Source: Fusarium oxysporum f. sp. lycopersici 4287 (lineage: Eukaryota > Ascomycota > Sordariomycetes > Hypocreales > Nectriaceae). From it: 64,000 nt of DNA. The notes under the pieces are model-generated. The model worked only from the letters and a program-made list of their open reading frames with translations, was not told where the DNA came from and made no database searches. Positions 43,683 through 55,712 of the stretch are shown here, one piece after another (positions within the stretch are counted from its first letter, which is position 1; each line of letters starts with the position of its first letter). Location of the stretch: contig NC_030992.1 of the NCBI RefSeq assembly GCF_000149955.1, positions 2,992,850 to 3,056,849 on the forward strand, written 5' to 3'. The translations under genes and the position numbers were made by a program.

Positions 43683-45246
43683 ATGGCTGCCTCTTCTACA
43701 GCCACAATTGGCTCCTACGAGCTGACGTCTCGCGCAGTCAACGAGCCCCCTGCCACTGCGGCCCGTGAGGGATCGGGTATCTTTGACGAAACCCGGAGGC
43801 TTGGCTCTCGCTACGGTGAAGATTACTCAGACGGTGGTGTTGAGAGTGTCGCGGCACAAAATGCTTCCGCGGAAGTTGCTGAGAGCTGGAAATATCCCCG
43901 CCAGAATGTTTTCAGGACCGGAGCGGCGTTCTGGAGTCTTTTGACCTCCGGAGCTAACGATGCTGCATACGGCGTATGATTCCTGTGAAATCCTCTGCTT
44001 GATACCATTTCTGACATTAAAATAACAGGCCTTGATCCCATACGTACGTAAAACCGGCTCCTCCGAGGGCTGAGTTACTAACAGCTCGCAGCTAGAAGAA
44101 TATTACAACCTGAGTTACATCATAGTATCCCTTGTTTTCCTCTCACCCTTTGTTGGTTATATCTTAGCAGCAGTTTTGAACAATACACTGCATCGACGGA
44201 TTGGACAGCGAGGGATCGGTATTACTTGCGGAATTTGCCATATTCTCGCCTACATCATTATCGCCGTTCACCCTCCGTACCCTGTCTTGGTTCTTGCATA
44301 CTGTCTCGCTGGTTTCGGAAACGGGATCAGTGATGCTGCTTGGAATGCCTGGATTGGCAATCTCGATAAGGCCAATGAGACTCTTGGCTTCCTTCATGCC
44401 TTTTACGGCGTTGGAGGAGTCACCAGTCCTCTTATCGCAACTAACATGATCGCAAAGGCCAACTTGCCTTGGTATACATTCTACTATGTTATGGTGAGTC
44501 GCACATGTTGATATGTTTATGAAAGGCACAATATTAACCGCTGTACTCAGATCGGGTTGGCCACTATCGAATTTGTTACTTGCACCTGGGCATTTTGGCC
44601 CAATGGCCCAGAAGTCTATCGCCAAACCATGGATGCCAGTAACGAGGACAACCAGGGCATGAAGGAAGCCTTGTTCAAGCTTCCTTTCGCTCGTGTCACT
44701 TGGCTTTGTGCCGCATTCCTCCTCTGCTACGTTGGTGTTGAGGTTTCTGTCGGTGGCTGGATCGTCCAGTTCATGATCCGCGTGCGCAAGGCCGAGAACT
44801 ACCCAGCTGGTATGACCTCTATGGGCTTCTGGTTGGGTCTCGCCGTTGGCCGTGCTATTCTGGGGTTCGTGACTCCACTCCTTGGTGTCAAAGTTGCTGT
44901 GTCTCTGTATCTGCCTGCCGCTATGGCACTGCAGCTAATCTTCTGGCTGGTTCCGAGCTTTTATGTCTCGGCCGTAACAGTAGCACTCCAAGGATTCTTT
45001 CTCGGCCCTTTATTCCCGGCAGTTGTCGTTGCTACTACAAAAATGTTGCCCAAGCACTTGCATGTTAGTACTATTGGTTTCGCAGCTGCTTTCGGTGGTA
45101 GTGGTGCCGCGATTCTGCCTTTTGCCGTGGGTGCTATTGCTCAAGCCAAGGGCGTCAAGACTCTCCAGCCGATTATCCTGGCTTTCTTGACTGCATTGCT
45201 GGGACTTTGGCTATGTCTCCCAAGAATTGGCAAGAAAAGGGATTAA
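43683..45246 (+). CDS. MFS transporter, fucose-permease/Bsc6-like, with a 15-nt exon
   Basis: Exons 43683-43973, 44029-44043, 44092-44493 and 44551-45246 give 467 residues; all three introns (55, 48 and 57 nt) are phase 0. The second exon is only 15 nt and encodes ALIPY, which continues the first membrane segment (LLTSGANDAAYG) into LEEYYNLSY. A long hydrophilic N-terminus (~75 residues) precedes about twelve membrane segments. GFGNGISDAAWNAWIG and FYGVGGVTSPLIAT are typical of the FHS/Bsc6 branch of the major facilitator superfamily. Substrate unknown. The alternative, skipping the micro-exon, keeps frame but removes five residues from the first helix exit. Confidence 0.85.
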
Positions 45247-45851
45247 GGGTCAGAAACATTCAATCTTTGCACCACTTTCTTGTCATAGTCAGGTCAAGCA
45301 TAGCTCATGTCCCCAACAACTTAGAATTAGCTCAACGATAGAACGAGGCCTTATATAAAGTAAATTGTTTCTCCACAGAGGAGTCAAATGATATGAACTA
45401 TTGAATAACCACGATCCCTAGCCAACCTTTGCGTCCTGCGATACCAGGGGGAACTCGACCTTTCAAAGCCATACCCTAAATGTTACCATTAAATCCCAAA
45501 GACTTCAGCATAGTGTTACAATGGCTACAGCCAAATCCCGAACCGCAACTCAATGCTCTCCTAAGTTCTCATCGATCATGGGCTAGTGCTGTAGATCCTG
45601 CGAGCCGTGCCGTCTGCTAGCCTCTCATGGACGAAGCGCCGATAATCACCACTTTCTACGGGAAGCAGATTACAAAATAGACGAGCGTTCGAGTTGTGAC
45701 TTGATGCTGAAGAATAATCTGGCTCAAGTTGTTTAACATACGAAATAATAGTCTGTGAGTTCGGTAGACCTGCAGTAAAAGCTGCTCTGGAGTTGGCATG
45801 TCTATAGGCACCTGGTTCTGGCCGCACTGATAGCCCCAGGATCTAGTATCT
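45247..45851. other. Intergenic region upstream of the tRNA
   Basis: It holds the MFS 3' UTR and tRNA upstream sequence. The minus-strand frame at 45576-45827 has no recognisable product. Confidence 0.45.
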
Positions 45852-45960
45852 GGCCTGATGGTCTAGCGGTATGATTCTTGCTTCGGGAGTGACATCTCAG
45901 TTCTGTTCATAAAGAACTATAGTTTGCGAGAGGTCCCGGGTTCAATCCCCGGTCAGGCCC
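45852..45960 (+). tRNA. tRNA-Pro (CGG) with intron
   Basis: A cloverleaf was found by eye. Acceptor arms GGCCTGA (45852-45858) and TCAGGCC (45953-45959) pair fully, with discriminator C at 45960. The D arm contains GTCTAGCGGTATGAT with the internal A box. Anticodon stem CTTGC/GCGAG encloses loop TTCGGG, with anticodon CGG at 45884-45886. The T arm is CCCGGGTTCAATCCCCGG, with the B box GGTTCAATCC. A 37-nt intron (45888-45924) interrupts between positions 37 and 38, the canonical site. Confidence 0.95.
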
Positions 45961-46372
45961 TGTTTTTGCTAGTCTGGCTGTTTGATCTTCTTTTTGACGA
46001 CTAAGATATCATTCAGAAGTCGGTATAGAATAGTTTTGTATCGTGCTTCTTACATGAGGAGTTTGCATATTAAGGGACATTACACAATGTAGCTTGCTGT
46101 TGTACACATAAGTCTTCTCCTTTGTCAGTATCTGATGAAGTGGAACTCAAGGGACTATTTTGATCATGGAAACTTATTGCAGATAAAAGTTTAAGAAAAC
46201 CATGAATTCGGGACGAATGGTTGTCCAGAGAATCAAATAGTTTTTACCTATTATCATATTTCAAAGTATAACCTAGAGAACCTCTGTGTACTATTACTAT
46301 TTTAATATACCCTATAATACATCCTTAAGTTTTCAGAAATCTTGAAGAGTCCAAAACACCGCTCAATTAGAG
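45961..46372. other. Intergenic, AT-rich
   Basis: 412 bp downstream of the tRNA. A TTTTT run just after the tRNA (45962-45967) is the likely Pol III terminator. No gene seen. Confidence 0.5.
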
Positions 46373-47437
46373 TCAGAAATCAGAAGCGTCGATGTCCACT
46401 GTTTTGTTCTCCTTTAATGCCTCTTTCACAGCCTGGCAGACAACAAGTGCAGCTAGGCCATCTCTTGGTGTGCAACTCGGGCTCGCCTCACCACGAATCA
46501 CCTTGATGAAGTGATCTAACTGTAGCTCGAAAGGTACGCCATCGGGGACAGGGACGTTCTTCTGAACTAACTCCTGATGCCATGACTTTTGACCTTCAGC
46601 ATAGGAAGACAGAGTCATATCTGGCACACTCAATGATGCGTCGGTGCCAAAGATACGGTAAAAGTCTTTCCCAGTTTTAGGGATCAACGGGTTCTCTCCC
46701 GTGCCGGACTCAAAGTTATGTGGTGACGGAACATTGTCTGAGAACAGGAAGCTTCCGACGGCACCAGACGTGAAACGAAGCGTCAGAACTGCACCCTCTT
46801 CAGCCTCAAACCCACGTTGTGATATCGTCTTCTCTGCATGAACCCGTGTAATGGGGCCAAAGAGATAGTGCAACAGATCGATCTCATGGACAAGATTGAT
46901 GAGAACAACGCCGCCCGTATTCTCTCTTCGCCATTCTCGAGGAGGATCAAAATAATCCATTGGTTTATAAGTCGCCCACATTCCATTCACTGCAATAACT
47001 TTTCCAAGAGAACCAGAACCAACAGTTTCTTTTGCAGTCATCATATAGGGGTTGAATCGTCGATGATGCGCGACCAAAGCCTTGACGTCTAATTTATCAA
47101 GATGATCCACCAAATCCTTTCCACTCTGAATATCTGTACAGAAAGGCTTTTCAATGAGGATATGAATACCCGCTGAGGATAACTCGCGAGCCAGAGGGAC
47201 GTGAGTGTGGTTGGGGGTGCAGATAATGGCTGCTTGAGGCTTATTTGACGATTGCAACATATCGGCCACAGACTTGAAGTAGGCAGCCCCAAGCTCTTGA
47301 GCCAGTTGTTCGCCATTTGGCATGAGGTCGACAACAGCTACCAGCTTTGCTTGGTTGTTTTTGATTACAGTCTGGGCGTGACGAGGGCCAATTAGGCCGA
47401 CGCCAATGATGGCGAATGTGATGGGTTCAGAAGTCAT
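46373..47437 (-). CDS. Gfo/Idh/MocA-family NAD(P)-dependent dehydrogenase
   Basis: One exon, 354 residues. The N-terminal Rossmann motif is AIIGVGLIGPRH (residues 9-20). The family's EKPF lysine block (HILIEKPFCTD) is near residue 95, and NLVHEIDLLHYLFG near 180 supplies the catalytic His region. The C-terminal alpha/beta domain continues to the end. Members oxidise or reduce sugars, inositols or related polyols; substrate unknown. A TATA box lies ~60 bp upstream. Neighbours are the tRNA and the pseudogene, giving no pathway hint. Confidence 0.9.
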   Translation of the reverse strand: MTSEPITFAIIGVGLIGPRHAQTVIKNNQAKLVAVVDLMPNGEQLAQELGAAYFKSVADMLQSSNKPQAAIICTPNHTHVPLARELSSAGIHILIEKPFCTDIQSGKDLVDHLDKLDVKALVAHHRRFNPYMMTAKETVGSGSLGKVIAVNGMWATYKPMDYFDPPREWRRENTGGVVLINLVHEIDLLHYLFGPITRVHAEKTISQRGFEAEEGAVLTLRFTSGAVGSFLFSDNVPSPHNFESGTGENPLIPKTGKDFYRIFGTDASLSVPDMTLSSYAEGQKSWHQELVQKNVPVPDGVPFELQLDHFIKVIRGEASPSCTPRDGLAALVVCQAVKEALKENKTVDIDASDF

Positions 47438-48403
47438 TTTGAATTGAAATGAACTATGTTCTCCGATGCCCGCAACTGATGTGATCTTCTGCGCAATTTA
47501 TACGTTGATATCGGCTCTTTGTGACTCATTGTTGTCGCCAAAACGTTTACCCCAGACCCATTGACGTGACAAACGCGGGGTATGGGGAAACGATAATCGA
47601 GGACTTTGGAATAATGGAATTGGTATCGCGTTAAACATTTTGCCGTTCGAAAAAATGATCTGATGAGCGATAGTTTAAGAGACTAGCTACTACGGGGACT
47701 TCAGCTATCGACAGCCCAGTGTTTCCCTTTGATATAGAATTTAAAGCTGCAGGAATCAACTTGACGTAATTAATAGACGTGATAAAAAACAGGATGTTTT
47801 TGCTCCACAGATGGAATTCAGCACTGCTTTGTACACACGTATCAGCCAAGTCCTATCGAGGTAACCAGTGGCTGAGGCAGAAGAGGGGCTTCTGAGGATG
47901 AAAGAAAAAGTCCGATCTTTGACTAGGGTGCCAAAAGAAATCAGGCTAAAGGTTCACTGAATTTCTATTTAACTTACCTGATTTCCCTCCTTTACTTGGA
48001 AAGGAGTCCTCAACTTTCTTTTCACCTCCTCAGGCCTCGACAATTTATAGCCCTACTGATATGGCAGGGTCATCTGCCGAGATGATATGGGGCGGAGTAT
48101 TGTTTGACTGTTCAATCCTGAAGATGCCTATTCCAAAATATCAGCATCAAACCAAGTAACCAGCAATATAGCTAACTCGAGAAACATCTTGTTTATGCTT
48201 GTGGATTGAGGCAACTTGTTCAATTGGATCTTAAGGTTTAAGGCAGCAGCTCTATGATCTGTTGACTTGATAATAAGGTTATTGTATTTTGAGGCGTAGT
48301 GTATGATGCCTTATATTGTGTTGTGTTTAAACAACACCTTGTGCTGCTCTATGTGTGGCCTCGGCATTACCTCTCTCTTGATAGTGAACTCGAAGAGTCT
48401 CAT
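47438..48403. other. Intergenic region
   Basis: It holds the promoter of the Gfo/Idh gene, then about 800 bp without a supported gene, up to the start of the pseudogene. Confidence 0.45.
47496..47502 (-). promoter_or_regulatory. TATA box of the Gfo/Idh gene
   Basis: TATAAAT on the minus strand, 59-65 bp upstream of the ATG. Confidence 0.45.
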
Positions 48404-50049
48404 ATGACATTCAGATTCCGAGAGAAAAAAATGCCTCATGATGAAAGCTTTCCCGACACAAGACAACAAAGTAGAGATTCCTACCCTTTCCCATTGAATA
48501 ATACCTCGGCAGAGGAAGTTGAAGTCGAGTCAAAGAGAAGAGGGAAAAGCATTTTTCAAAACTATGAAATCCTTGGAAAGATTCTCGAAAGACACGAAGA
48601 GAGCATACAAAAACGATGGCTCAAGAAAAGTAGAAAACAGCGGCTCCAGATTCCTCTTAGTGCATGGCCAGACATGCCACCAACCCATCGACCTTTCTAT
48701 AACTATTGGCGCCAAGTTGAGACGGATGCCACGGTCAAGGTCAAGCATCATAGTTCAATACTGTAGCCCTTTATCAACAAGGACTCCCTTGGGAAGCCTA
48801 CACCGCTACTCTTGCTTCTTAATTCCAGAGGCCGCCATCCGCCCCCCTTTCTTCATTGATACTGATTCACAATACGTCCAGAGAGCAGCATTGACCGACA
48901 TGCTAGTAGATGGCCCGCTGTTCCCCACGAGAGACATGCAATTGATCCTCCGTGGCGTCTCCTCTGGCGACGTCTGAGAGTAGTCCCAAACGTTGACCAG
49001 GGAACTTGGCTTCATTTGTCAACCAAAGACTATGACTGGCCTACATCTGACATATATGGCAAGAAGTGGCTTCAAAACCAATTCTCGACTTCATTCGACA
49101 TGGTGATTCTAGAGTTACAGAAGCGTTTAATGGACTTCCTTGTCAAATGTTGCCATCAAATTCTTCACGGCATCGAGCCAGATAATCTGTTCAGTGATGT
49201 TTATTCTGTTCAGACTGAGCCAGAACTCCCCCTGAATACCCAGACCCAGGGGATACAAACGTCCCTGCTCGAGATAACTGTCGAAACCCCCTACCGTGTT
49301 CCGACTCGGCTTGGCTTTGCCAACCTTGAAAAGCTATTTGCGGCCAAAGTCGCGGCTGCAGAGGATCATGTTTGGGCGATGCGCGAGGATCCCAATTAAT
49401 TTGTGGAACAAATCAGCGATATACACGATCATGTGCAACTCATAGGCTTCAGAAGAAAACACACAAGCACATGGGGAGCAGCCATTGCTGACGTTTTGAT
49501 TAACGCGTACACATTGGTCGAGATCTTCACAGAAATCCATCGAATTACCAAACGCCTACGAGAAATGCAGGAGAAGTACGCGAGCGTCGTATCACCTACC
49601 GAGAAATTGCCAGATGATCACAACAACCTGATTCGCCACTTCCTCTCTTTCGTCTTTACTAGTAGAGACGTGTTTCTGGAGAAACTAGAGTTTTTAGTCA
49701 AACGTTCTCCGAAGTCACGCTTGAGGATCCGAAACCGGTTTTCAAGGTCGACCGACGAGCACTCAAGAAGTTCCGCATTCTATTTTATGACCCGGATGTC
49801 AGTTCTACCCCCGTTGAAGTTCCATGGAACGAATTTTTGCATGCGTTAACTTCAGTTGGGTTTGCTGCCGTGAAGCTATACAGTTCTGTTTGGCAATTCT
49901 CGCCATATATTCCGGAAGCTACTAGGAGTATCCATTTTCATGAGGCTCATTCACATAATACAGTACCCTCTGTCATTGCTAGACGCCATGGCCGAAGACT
50001 TTATCGAACTTATGGGTGGACTGGGAAACAATTGGTACTCGACAAATAA
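48404..50049 (+). pseudogene. Broken copy of a widespread ascomycete gene family
   Basis: The family is one I recognise from many filamentous ascomycetes but without a known function. Markers in order: NYEILGKILERHEESIQKRW, PLLLLLNSRGRHPP, KVAAAEDHVWAMREDPN, EKYASVVSPTEKLPDD, and a C-terminal ARRHGRRLYRTYGWTGK. The reading frame is broken at least five times: TAG at 48764-48766 where a Trp is expected, a frame change in the C-run near 48841-48847, another near 48960-48990, TAA at 49397-49399 between DPN and F-V-E-Q in the same frame, and a frame change near 49690-49735. No intron set repairs all of these, so the gene is dead. Confidence 0.85.
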
Positions 50050-50718
50050 GACCATGGGGTGCTGAATTACTATATAGGATATGACATGTTGAAATTGGAT
50101 CAACATGCATGAGATGAGATGACTTGTCTATTTAGGGCATGCAGTTACATGATTAGTCTGTCTCATGTACTCTTAGAAGTGGATTTATAAAAATTTCATA
50201 CTTATATGTGACCCAGGAGCAAGGCTGGAGGGAATAAGAATGAAGAGCCAAGGTCTCGTATCTTCGGGCGTCATTGAAACCTGCGACAGCCAAGTTGGGC
50301 GACGGCCTACCGGATTAAATCTTCCAACCTCAGATAACACTTCAAGTTCATTCCGCATATCGGAAGCGACGGTAATTCATTTGCTTTTGAGCTGATTGGG
50401 TAGAGATTTCAGGGTCTCATGTTGAGCCGACAGGGCCACGATGGTGTAAGAGCGTGGGGCACAAGCGTGATTGGGACTAACAAAGACGCAATATGGTGAA
50501 AGAGGAAGGGGAATTGCAACAGCGAATGGCCATGCGGAGTGATTAGATTACGACATGATGTAACAGAAGAGCTAGCTAACGTGCTCATGGGGAACATGCG
50601 ATAAGGATAGAAGAATAGCTCAAGGTATTGAGTATCCAGGTCTTGTCGCTTGGAGAGCTCTCATCGGCAATTGAACCTTCACCATCATTCCCGAGCACAA
50701 TATTCCCGTCAATTAACA
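50050..50718. other. Intergenic region
   Basis: 669 bp between the pseudogene and the monooxygenase start; no gene seen. It contains the monooxygenase promoter, with no clear TATA box. Confidence 0.45.
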
Positions 50719-52657
50719 ATGGCCACCGCAGCAGTGCTTAACGGCGCAATCAATGGTTTCAATAATAGAGAGTCAGACTTATCGCGCGTCGCTGTAGAGA
50801 GTGCGCCAGCCGAGAAGTCAACCCCAATTACCCAGACCAAGGACAGCGCGTCAACAACCGTACGGGATGGGCCAGACGTAGACGAGACATCGCCTTATTA
50901 CAGCCCTCGCCTTACTTTGGTCGACAGATTCGTTGACGAACCACGCCCATTGAGAGTCGGTGTTATTGGCGCTGGTCTGGCCGGCATCACAGCAGGCATT
51001 CTTCTACCAGCCAAAGTCCCTGGTATCAAGCTTACCATTTACGAGAAGAACGCCGATGTGGTACGTCCCAACATCCAACTGCTTGAAGATTGATATACTG
51101 ACATCTGCATAGGCAGGGACATGGTTTGAGAACGTTTACCCCGGTGTAAGATGCGATATTGCATCGCACGTCTACCAAAGCACATTCGCGCCCAAGACAG
51201 ACTGGTCGGACAAGTACGCACCCGGCCACGAGATCCGCGAATATTGGCAATCGGTCGCGCAAAAATTTGACGTCTACAAGTATGTCAAGCTCAATACCAG
51301 AGTCGAGGGAACAACCTGGGATGATGAAGAGGGCGTGTGGATCACGAAGCTGCGTAATGTGAAGACAGGCGAAGAGACGGTCGAGAAGAACGAGTTCATC
51401 TTGACTAGTATCGGCCGATTCAATGATTGGAAATTACCCGACTATCCTGGAATATCTGAGTACAAAGGACACCTTCGCCATGCCTCCAATTGGAGCACGG
51501 ATTTTGATCCCAAGGACAAGACGGTCGCTGTCATTGGCAATGGAGCGAGCGGTATCCAAGTCACAGCAAACCTCCAGCCCATTGTTAAGCGACTTGATCA
51601 TTATGCCAGAAACAAAACATGGATTGCGGTATCTTGGGCTGGTGAAGAGCGAAAGATTGAGGCCCAGCCATATACTGAAGAGGAGAAGAAGAAATGGGCA
51701 GAGGACCCTGACGCATACTTGGCCTTCCGAAAGGACCTCGAGAGTCTATACTGGACCAGATTTGACTCGTTCTTCCGAAACAGCGAGTCTAACCAGAAGC
51801 TTCGCGAAGCGTTCATCGACATCATGAAGAAGCGCCTAGTGAAAAAGCCTGAACTTCTTGAGCACATCGTCCCAGACTTCTCGCCGAATTGCCGACGTCT
51901 TACGCCTGGACCAGGATATCTCGAGGCTATTACCGAAGACAACGTAGAGTACATACGAACACGGATAAAGCGCTTCACAGAGACGGGTATCGAGACTGAA
52001 GATGGCAAGCAGAGAGATGTCGATGCTGTCATTTGCGCGACTGGTGCGAACGTCGATATGGTTCCAGCATTCCCCATTCGCGCTCATGGACAGGAGCTCA
52101 GTAACCTGTGGAAGGCCGATGGAACATATGGATATCCTTACACATACTTTGGACTTGGAACGCCTGGTTTCCCCAACCTTCTCTTCGTCCATGGACCGCA
52201 AGCAACAGGGCCATCGGGAACTGTCCCGCACAGCGTCGAGACGCAATTGACATACTTCGCCAAGGTCCTCCGCAAGGTTTCGCGACAGGGCATCAAGTCT
52301 CTGAGCCCATCCAAACAAGCAGCAGACGACTTCGTGGAGTACTCGGACGCATTCTTCGCCAAGACAGTTCTTACAGATAAATGTAGTTCATGGTACAATG
52401 GTGGCAGACCTGGTGCTAGAATTCACGGACTCTGGCCAGGAAGCGCAGGACATATCACATTTGTGCGACAGGAACCTAGATGGGAAGATTGGGAGTACAA
52501 GTATATCGGCGATTCTAAGAACCGTTTTGCGCATTACTTGGGCAATGGATGGACCAAGAGAGAGACGGATGTAGAGGCCGATCAAACGCCGTATCTACAG
52601 AGGCCAGATAAGATCGATTTGCGGGATATTCATGAGAAGTGGTGGAGCATTCCATAG
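50719..52657 (+). CDS. FAD-dependent Baeyer-Villiger-type monooxygenase
   Basis: Exons 50719-51060 and 51113-52657 (52-nt intron) give 628 residues. It has two Rossmann motifs: FAD-binding GVIGAGLAGITAG at residues 81-93 and NADPH-binding VAVIGNGASGIQ in the middle. Between them EYKGHLRHASNW corresponds to the Baeyer-Villiger fingerprint FxGxxxHxxxW, with Tyr for Phe and Ser after the Trp, so it is a divergent member. ATG (in AGTWFENVYPGVRCDI) and the C-terminal GxW block fit the class. Such enzymes turn ketones to esters or lactones, or oxidise heteroatoms. The 80-residue N-terminal extension looks disordered. It is first in a run of three plus-strand genes. Confidence 0.88.
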
Positions 52658-53281
52658 GCAGTTAGTAGCTTCGACAATAAATTGAAGATGAGCTTTTGGC
52701 AAGATCTCGTCATGACATGGTCCCACGCACGTAATCGCGCGACTCGCCCGCACCTCCACGTGGAGAGCCCGTCTAATCTATCACGACTGCACTAAAGCAT
52801 CGGAGCCGCTAAACACCCTTGCATTAGCTTCATTAATGGGACCATCTTTCTCGGGGAGTTGATCTCAGATCCTCCCTCCACGTACACGGACTGATACTTG
52901 GAGCGTAACCGAGGACAAGTCAAACAACGAGACTATGCTAGCGAGGAAAACATTTCGAGTCTCGAACCGGATTCATACCGAGATTCTGGTAAACGCAATG
53001 CCGCCACAGATATACGTTTTGCGCTAGAAGAGTTAATGCCCAAAGGGCTGGGACTTCGGCAGTTGAGCTGTAGGTGTGGTCAAGGGTTGGATTGCGTGCT
53101 GGTGCTATCGTGTTGGGCGGTGGTTTCATGATGGGAAGGGAAATATAAATGTTGATCTTGTGCCTACTTCTGTAGAACATTTTACAGCCTTGTCTCGCTA
53201 AAGATTCTGATAGCTATCAAGCTTCTTCTTCTGTTTTAACTTCCTTCAGTTCATACAGGATCATTCTGAAAGCAAGACAAA
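52658..53281. other. Intergenic region
   Basis: 624 bp between the monooxygenase and the UNC93-like gene. AATATAAA near 53140 is a weak TATA candidate for the latter. No gene seen. Confidence 0.45.
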
Positions 53282-54945
53282 ATGACGGTGGTGGAAAATC
53301 GACATGCAGACAGTGAGGTTGCTCCTCCTCCCAAGGATCAGCTTCTTCCTGGTAAGATTCACTGTCCATATGCACGTCCTCTACTAATACTGCCCAGTCA
53401 AGTGGTACCGATCCACATTCTTCAACATCACAGTGCTGGGCTTGTGTAACTTGTCTGCCCCAGGTATCTGGGTAGCCATGAACTCGCTTGGTGCCGGTGG
53501 TGCAGCCTCGCCTAAGCTCATCAACGCTGCCAATGCCTTGACATTCTGTCTCATGGTGGTGTCTTGTTACTTCTCGAGTGCTATGGTTCGATATATCGGC
53601 ATCAAGGGTGCTCTGATCTTTGGAACGTACGTCTACTCACACGAACTTACTCGTGAACGCTGCTGACGGGAGTTAGTCTTGGATATGCACCTTATGCTGC
53701 AGGTCTTTACACAAACAACCGTTTTGGAACAGAATGGCTCGTCCTTGTCGGCGCTGCTCTCTGCGGTATCTCGGCCGGTGTCTTCTGGATGGCCGAAGCC
53801 GCTATCGCCATCGCATATCCTGAGCCTTGGAACCGCGGTAAAGCTCTAGGTTACTGGCTCACCTACCGTCTATCCGGTCAGATCCTTGGTGGTGCCATCA
53901 ATCTTGGTCTCAATGCCGACCGTAACGAGGCTGGAAAGGTCTCTTATACTGTTTACCTCATCTTCATTGCTCTCCAAGCTGTTGGTCCTTTCGTTGCTCT
54001 GTTGCTCAGCAAGCCGCATCAGGTTCAGAGGAAAGATGGAGTTACGGTCAAGTTGGAGATTGATAAGCTTCCTAGCTTTGAGCTCAAGGAGACTGCCAGA
54101 CTCTTCTTTACGAAGAAGTTCCTTCTGGTCGTTCTATTCATCGGACAGGCTGTCTTTGCGGAATCCGTCTTCTTCACTTATCTCGCCTGTAAGACTCCCC
54201 GGTCTAGCTTCACATATGATACTAACTGGTGCAGTGTGGTTTTCTGTTCGATCCCGTGCTCTTGGATCTTTCTTGGGCGGCATCGTTGCCGTCACCGCTG
54301 GTAATATTCTGGGTGTGAGTCTTTCAACCGCCCATCATGCCTCTGTTGCTGACAATATCTTGATAGGCTTGGCTCGACCGTACCAAGGTTTCTCTCCGTT
54401 TCCGCACCCGATCTTCTTTCGCCTTCCTTGCTACTCTTCAAGGTGCCTGCTGGATCTGGGCCACAGTCTTGGTTACCAGATTCCGTGAGACAAGACCAAC
54501 CTACGACTGGGTCGATTCGGGATTCGGCCATTCATTTGCCATCTTCTTGTTCCTTACTTTGTCATTCCAGCTTAACTACCTCTTCCTGTGAGTAACTATG
54601 AACGCACATTACATGACCATGATTTAACGATTCTCTAGCTACTTCGTTATCCATCATCTCGCTAACACTCAAGACGAAATCATTCGTTTCTCTGCCCTTC
54701 TCCGAGGCACTGAGTCCGCCTGGCAAGCTCTCAGCTACGGCATTACTTCCTTGCCTCTATTCGCTGAGGTTGGTGGAGTTTACTTCAACTTCGCACTTTG
54801 GGGTCTTTCAATCTTCCCTGCTTGGTTGGTTCTCAAGGATTTCGGTTCTCATGCCGCTCCTTCTCTTGAGAGCCCCATCCAGGAGGTTGATAGTCAGAAC
54901 TTTGGGTCTAACTCCGGCGAGGACAGTGATATCAAGAAGCACTAG
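53282..54945 (+). CDS. UNC93-like MFS membrane protein
   Basis: Six exons, 53282-53351, 53398-53626, 53677-54188, 54235-54314, 54367-54587 and 54639-54945, with introns of 46, 50, 46, 52 and 51 nt, give 472 residues with every joint in frame. Eleven or twelve membrane segments are visible. The DUF895/UNC93 signature FFNITVLGLCNLSAPGIWVAMNSLG is at residues ~30-54, with GYAPYAAGLYTNNRFG and GISAGVFWMAEAAIAIAYPE later. The group is of uncertain transport function in fungi. It lies between two flavin monooxygenases on the same strand. At the fourth intron, donor GTGAGT was preferred over GTGTGA because it restores frame. Confidence 0.88.
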
Positions 54946-55712
54946 ACACTGATGAGCTTATTTATGAACTCTGTGGAGGTATTCTTTAAAATGGTTTGAG
55001 AGGAGATGGCTCGAGAGTGTCACGAATTTAGAGATTTTATAGATATCGAATCTAGAATATTTATATGAGTTGTTGAAGCCGTGTACCTTTGTTATGCCTG
55101 TTGATAGAAGATGAAAAAGCAGACGATATCAAGCCTGGTACCACCCTTCCAACTTCCCTGTACATAAAATGAAAATCTGATTACCAACTCCTTCTAGAAT
55201 AACTGTTGTCTCAGAAGATTACAGATTCTGCGCCTCTGCAAGCTTCAGCGCGTGCAGCCCACGTGGGCGTGATATGCCACTCCCGACAACTCGGCACTCT
55301 GACATGAAACTTCCGAGCTAGAAACACCCGAGAAAACAACCCTGATAGAAATTCCGAATCCTTTACCCATTTTTGGAAGTTCCCTGAGTTTATCGTATGG
55401 AAATTGAGGGGTTGATCGGCATTTCCCATGAGCAAGACTCAGTGATGATTGCGCCATCGGTTAGTCCACCAAAACGCCTCTGCACGCCAAGGTCTCATAT
55501 CTATAGCCTAAGAATGCCCTGTCTAGAGCTATCACTTGCATATTCAGTCATGGGCTTAAGAATCACGCAATAGTCGTCTAGAAGTCCTGTATCGGCACCG
55601 ATATCCGGAGCGTCTTAAAAGAAGAATAAGCTGGGAACCAGTACATCACCACCTAAACAACGAAGTCGGGCATAATCCAATCAGATCAGTTCCATTTTTA
55701 ACAGTCAACGTC
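54946..55712. other. Intergenic region
   Basis: 767 bp between the UNC93-like gene and the FMN monooxygenase. Minus-strand frames near 55211-55457 have no recognisable product. Confidence 0.45.
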
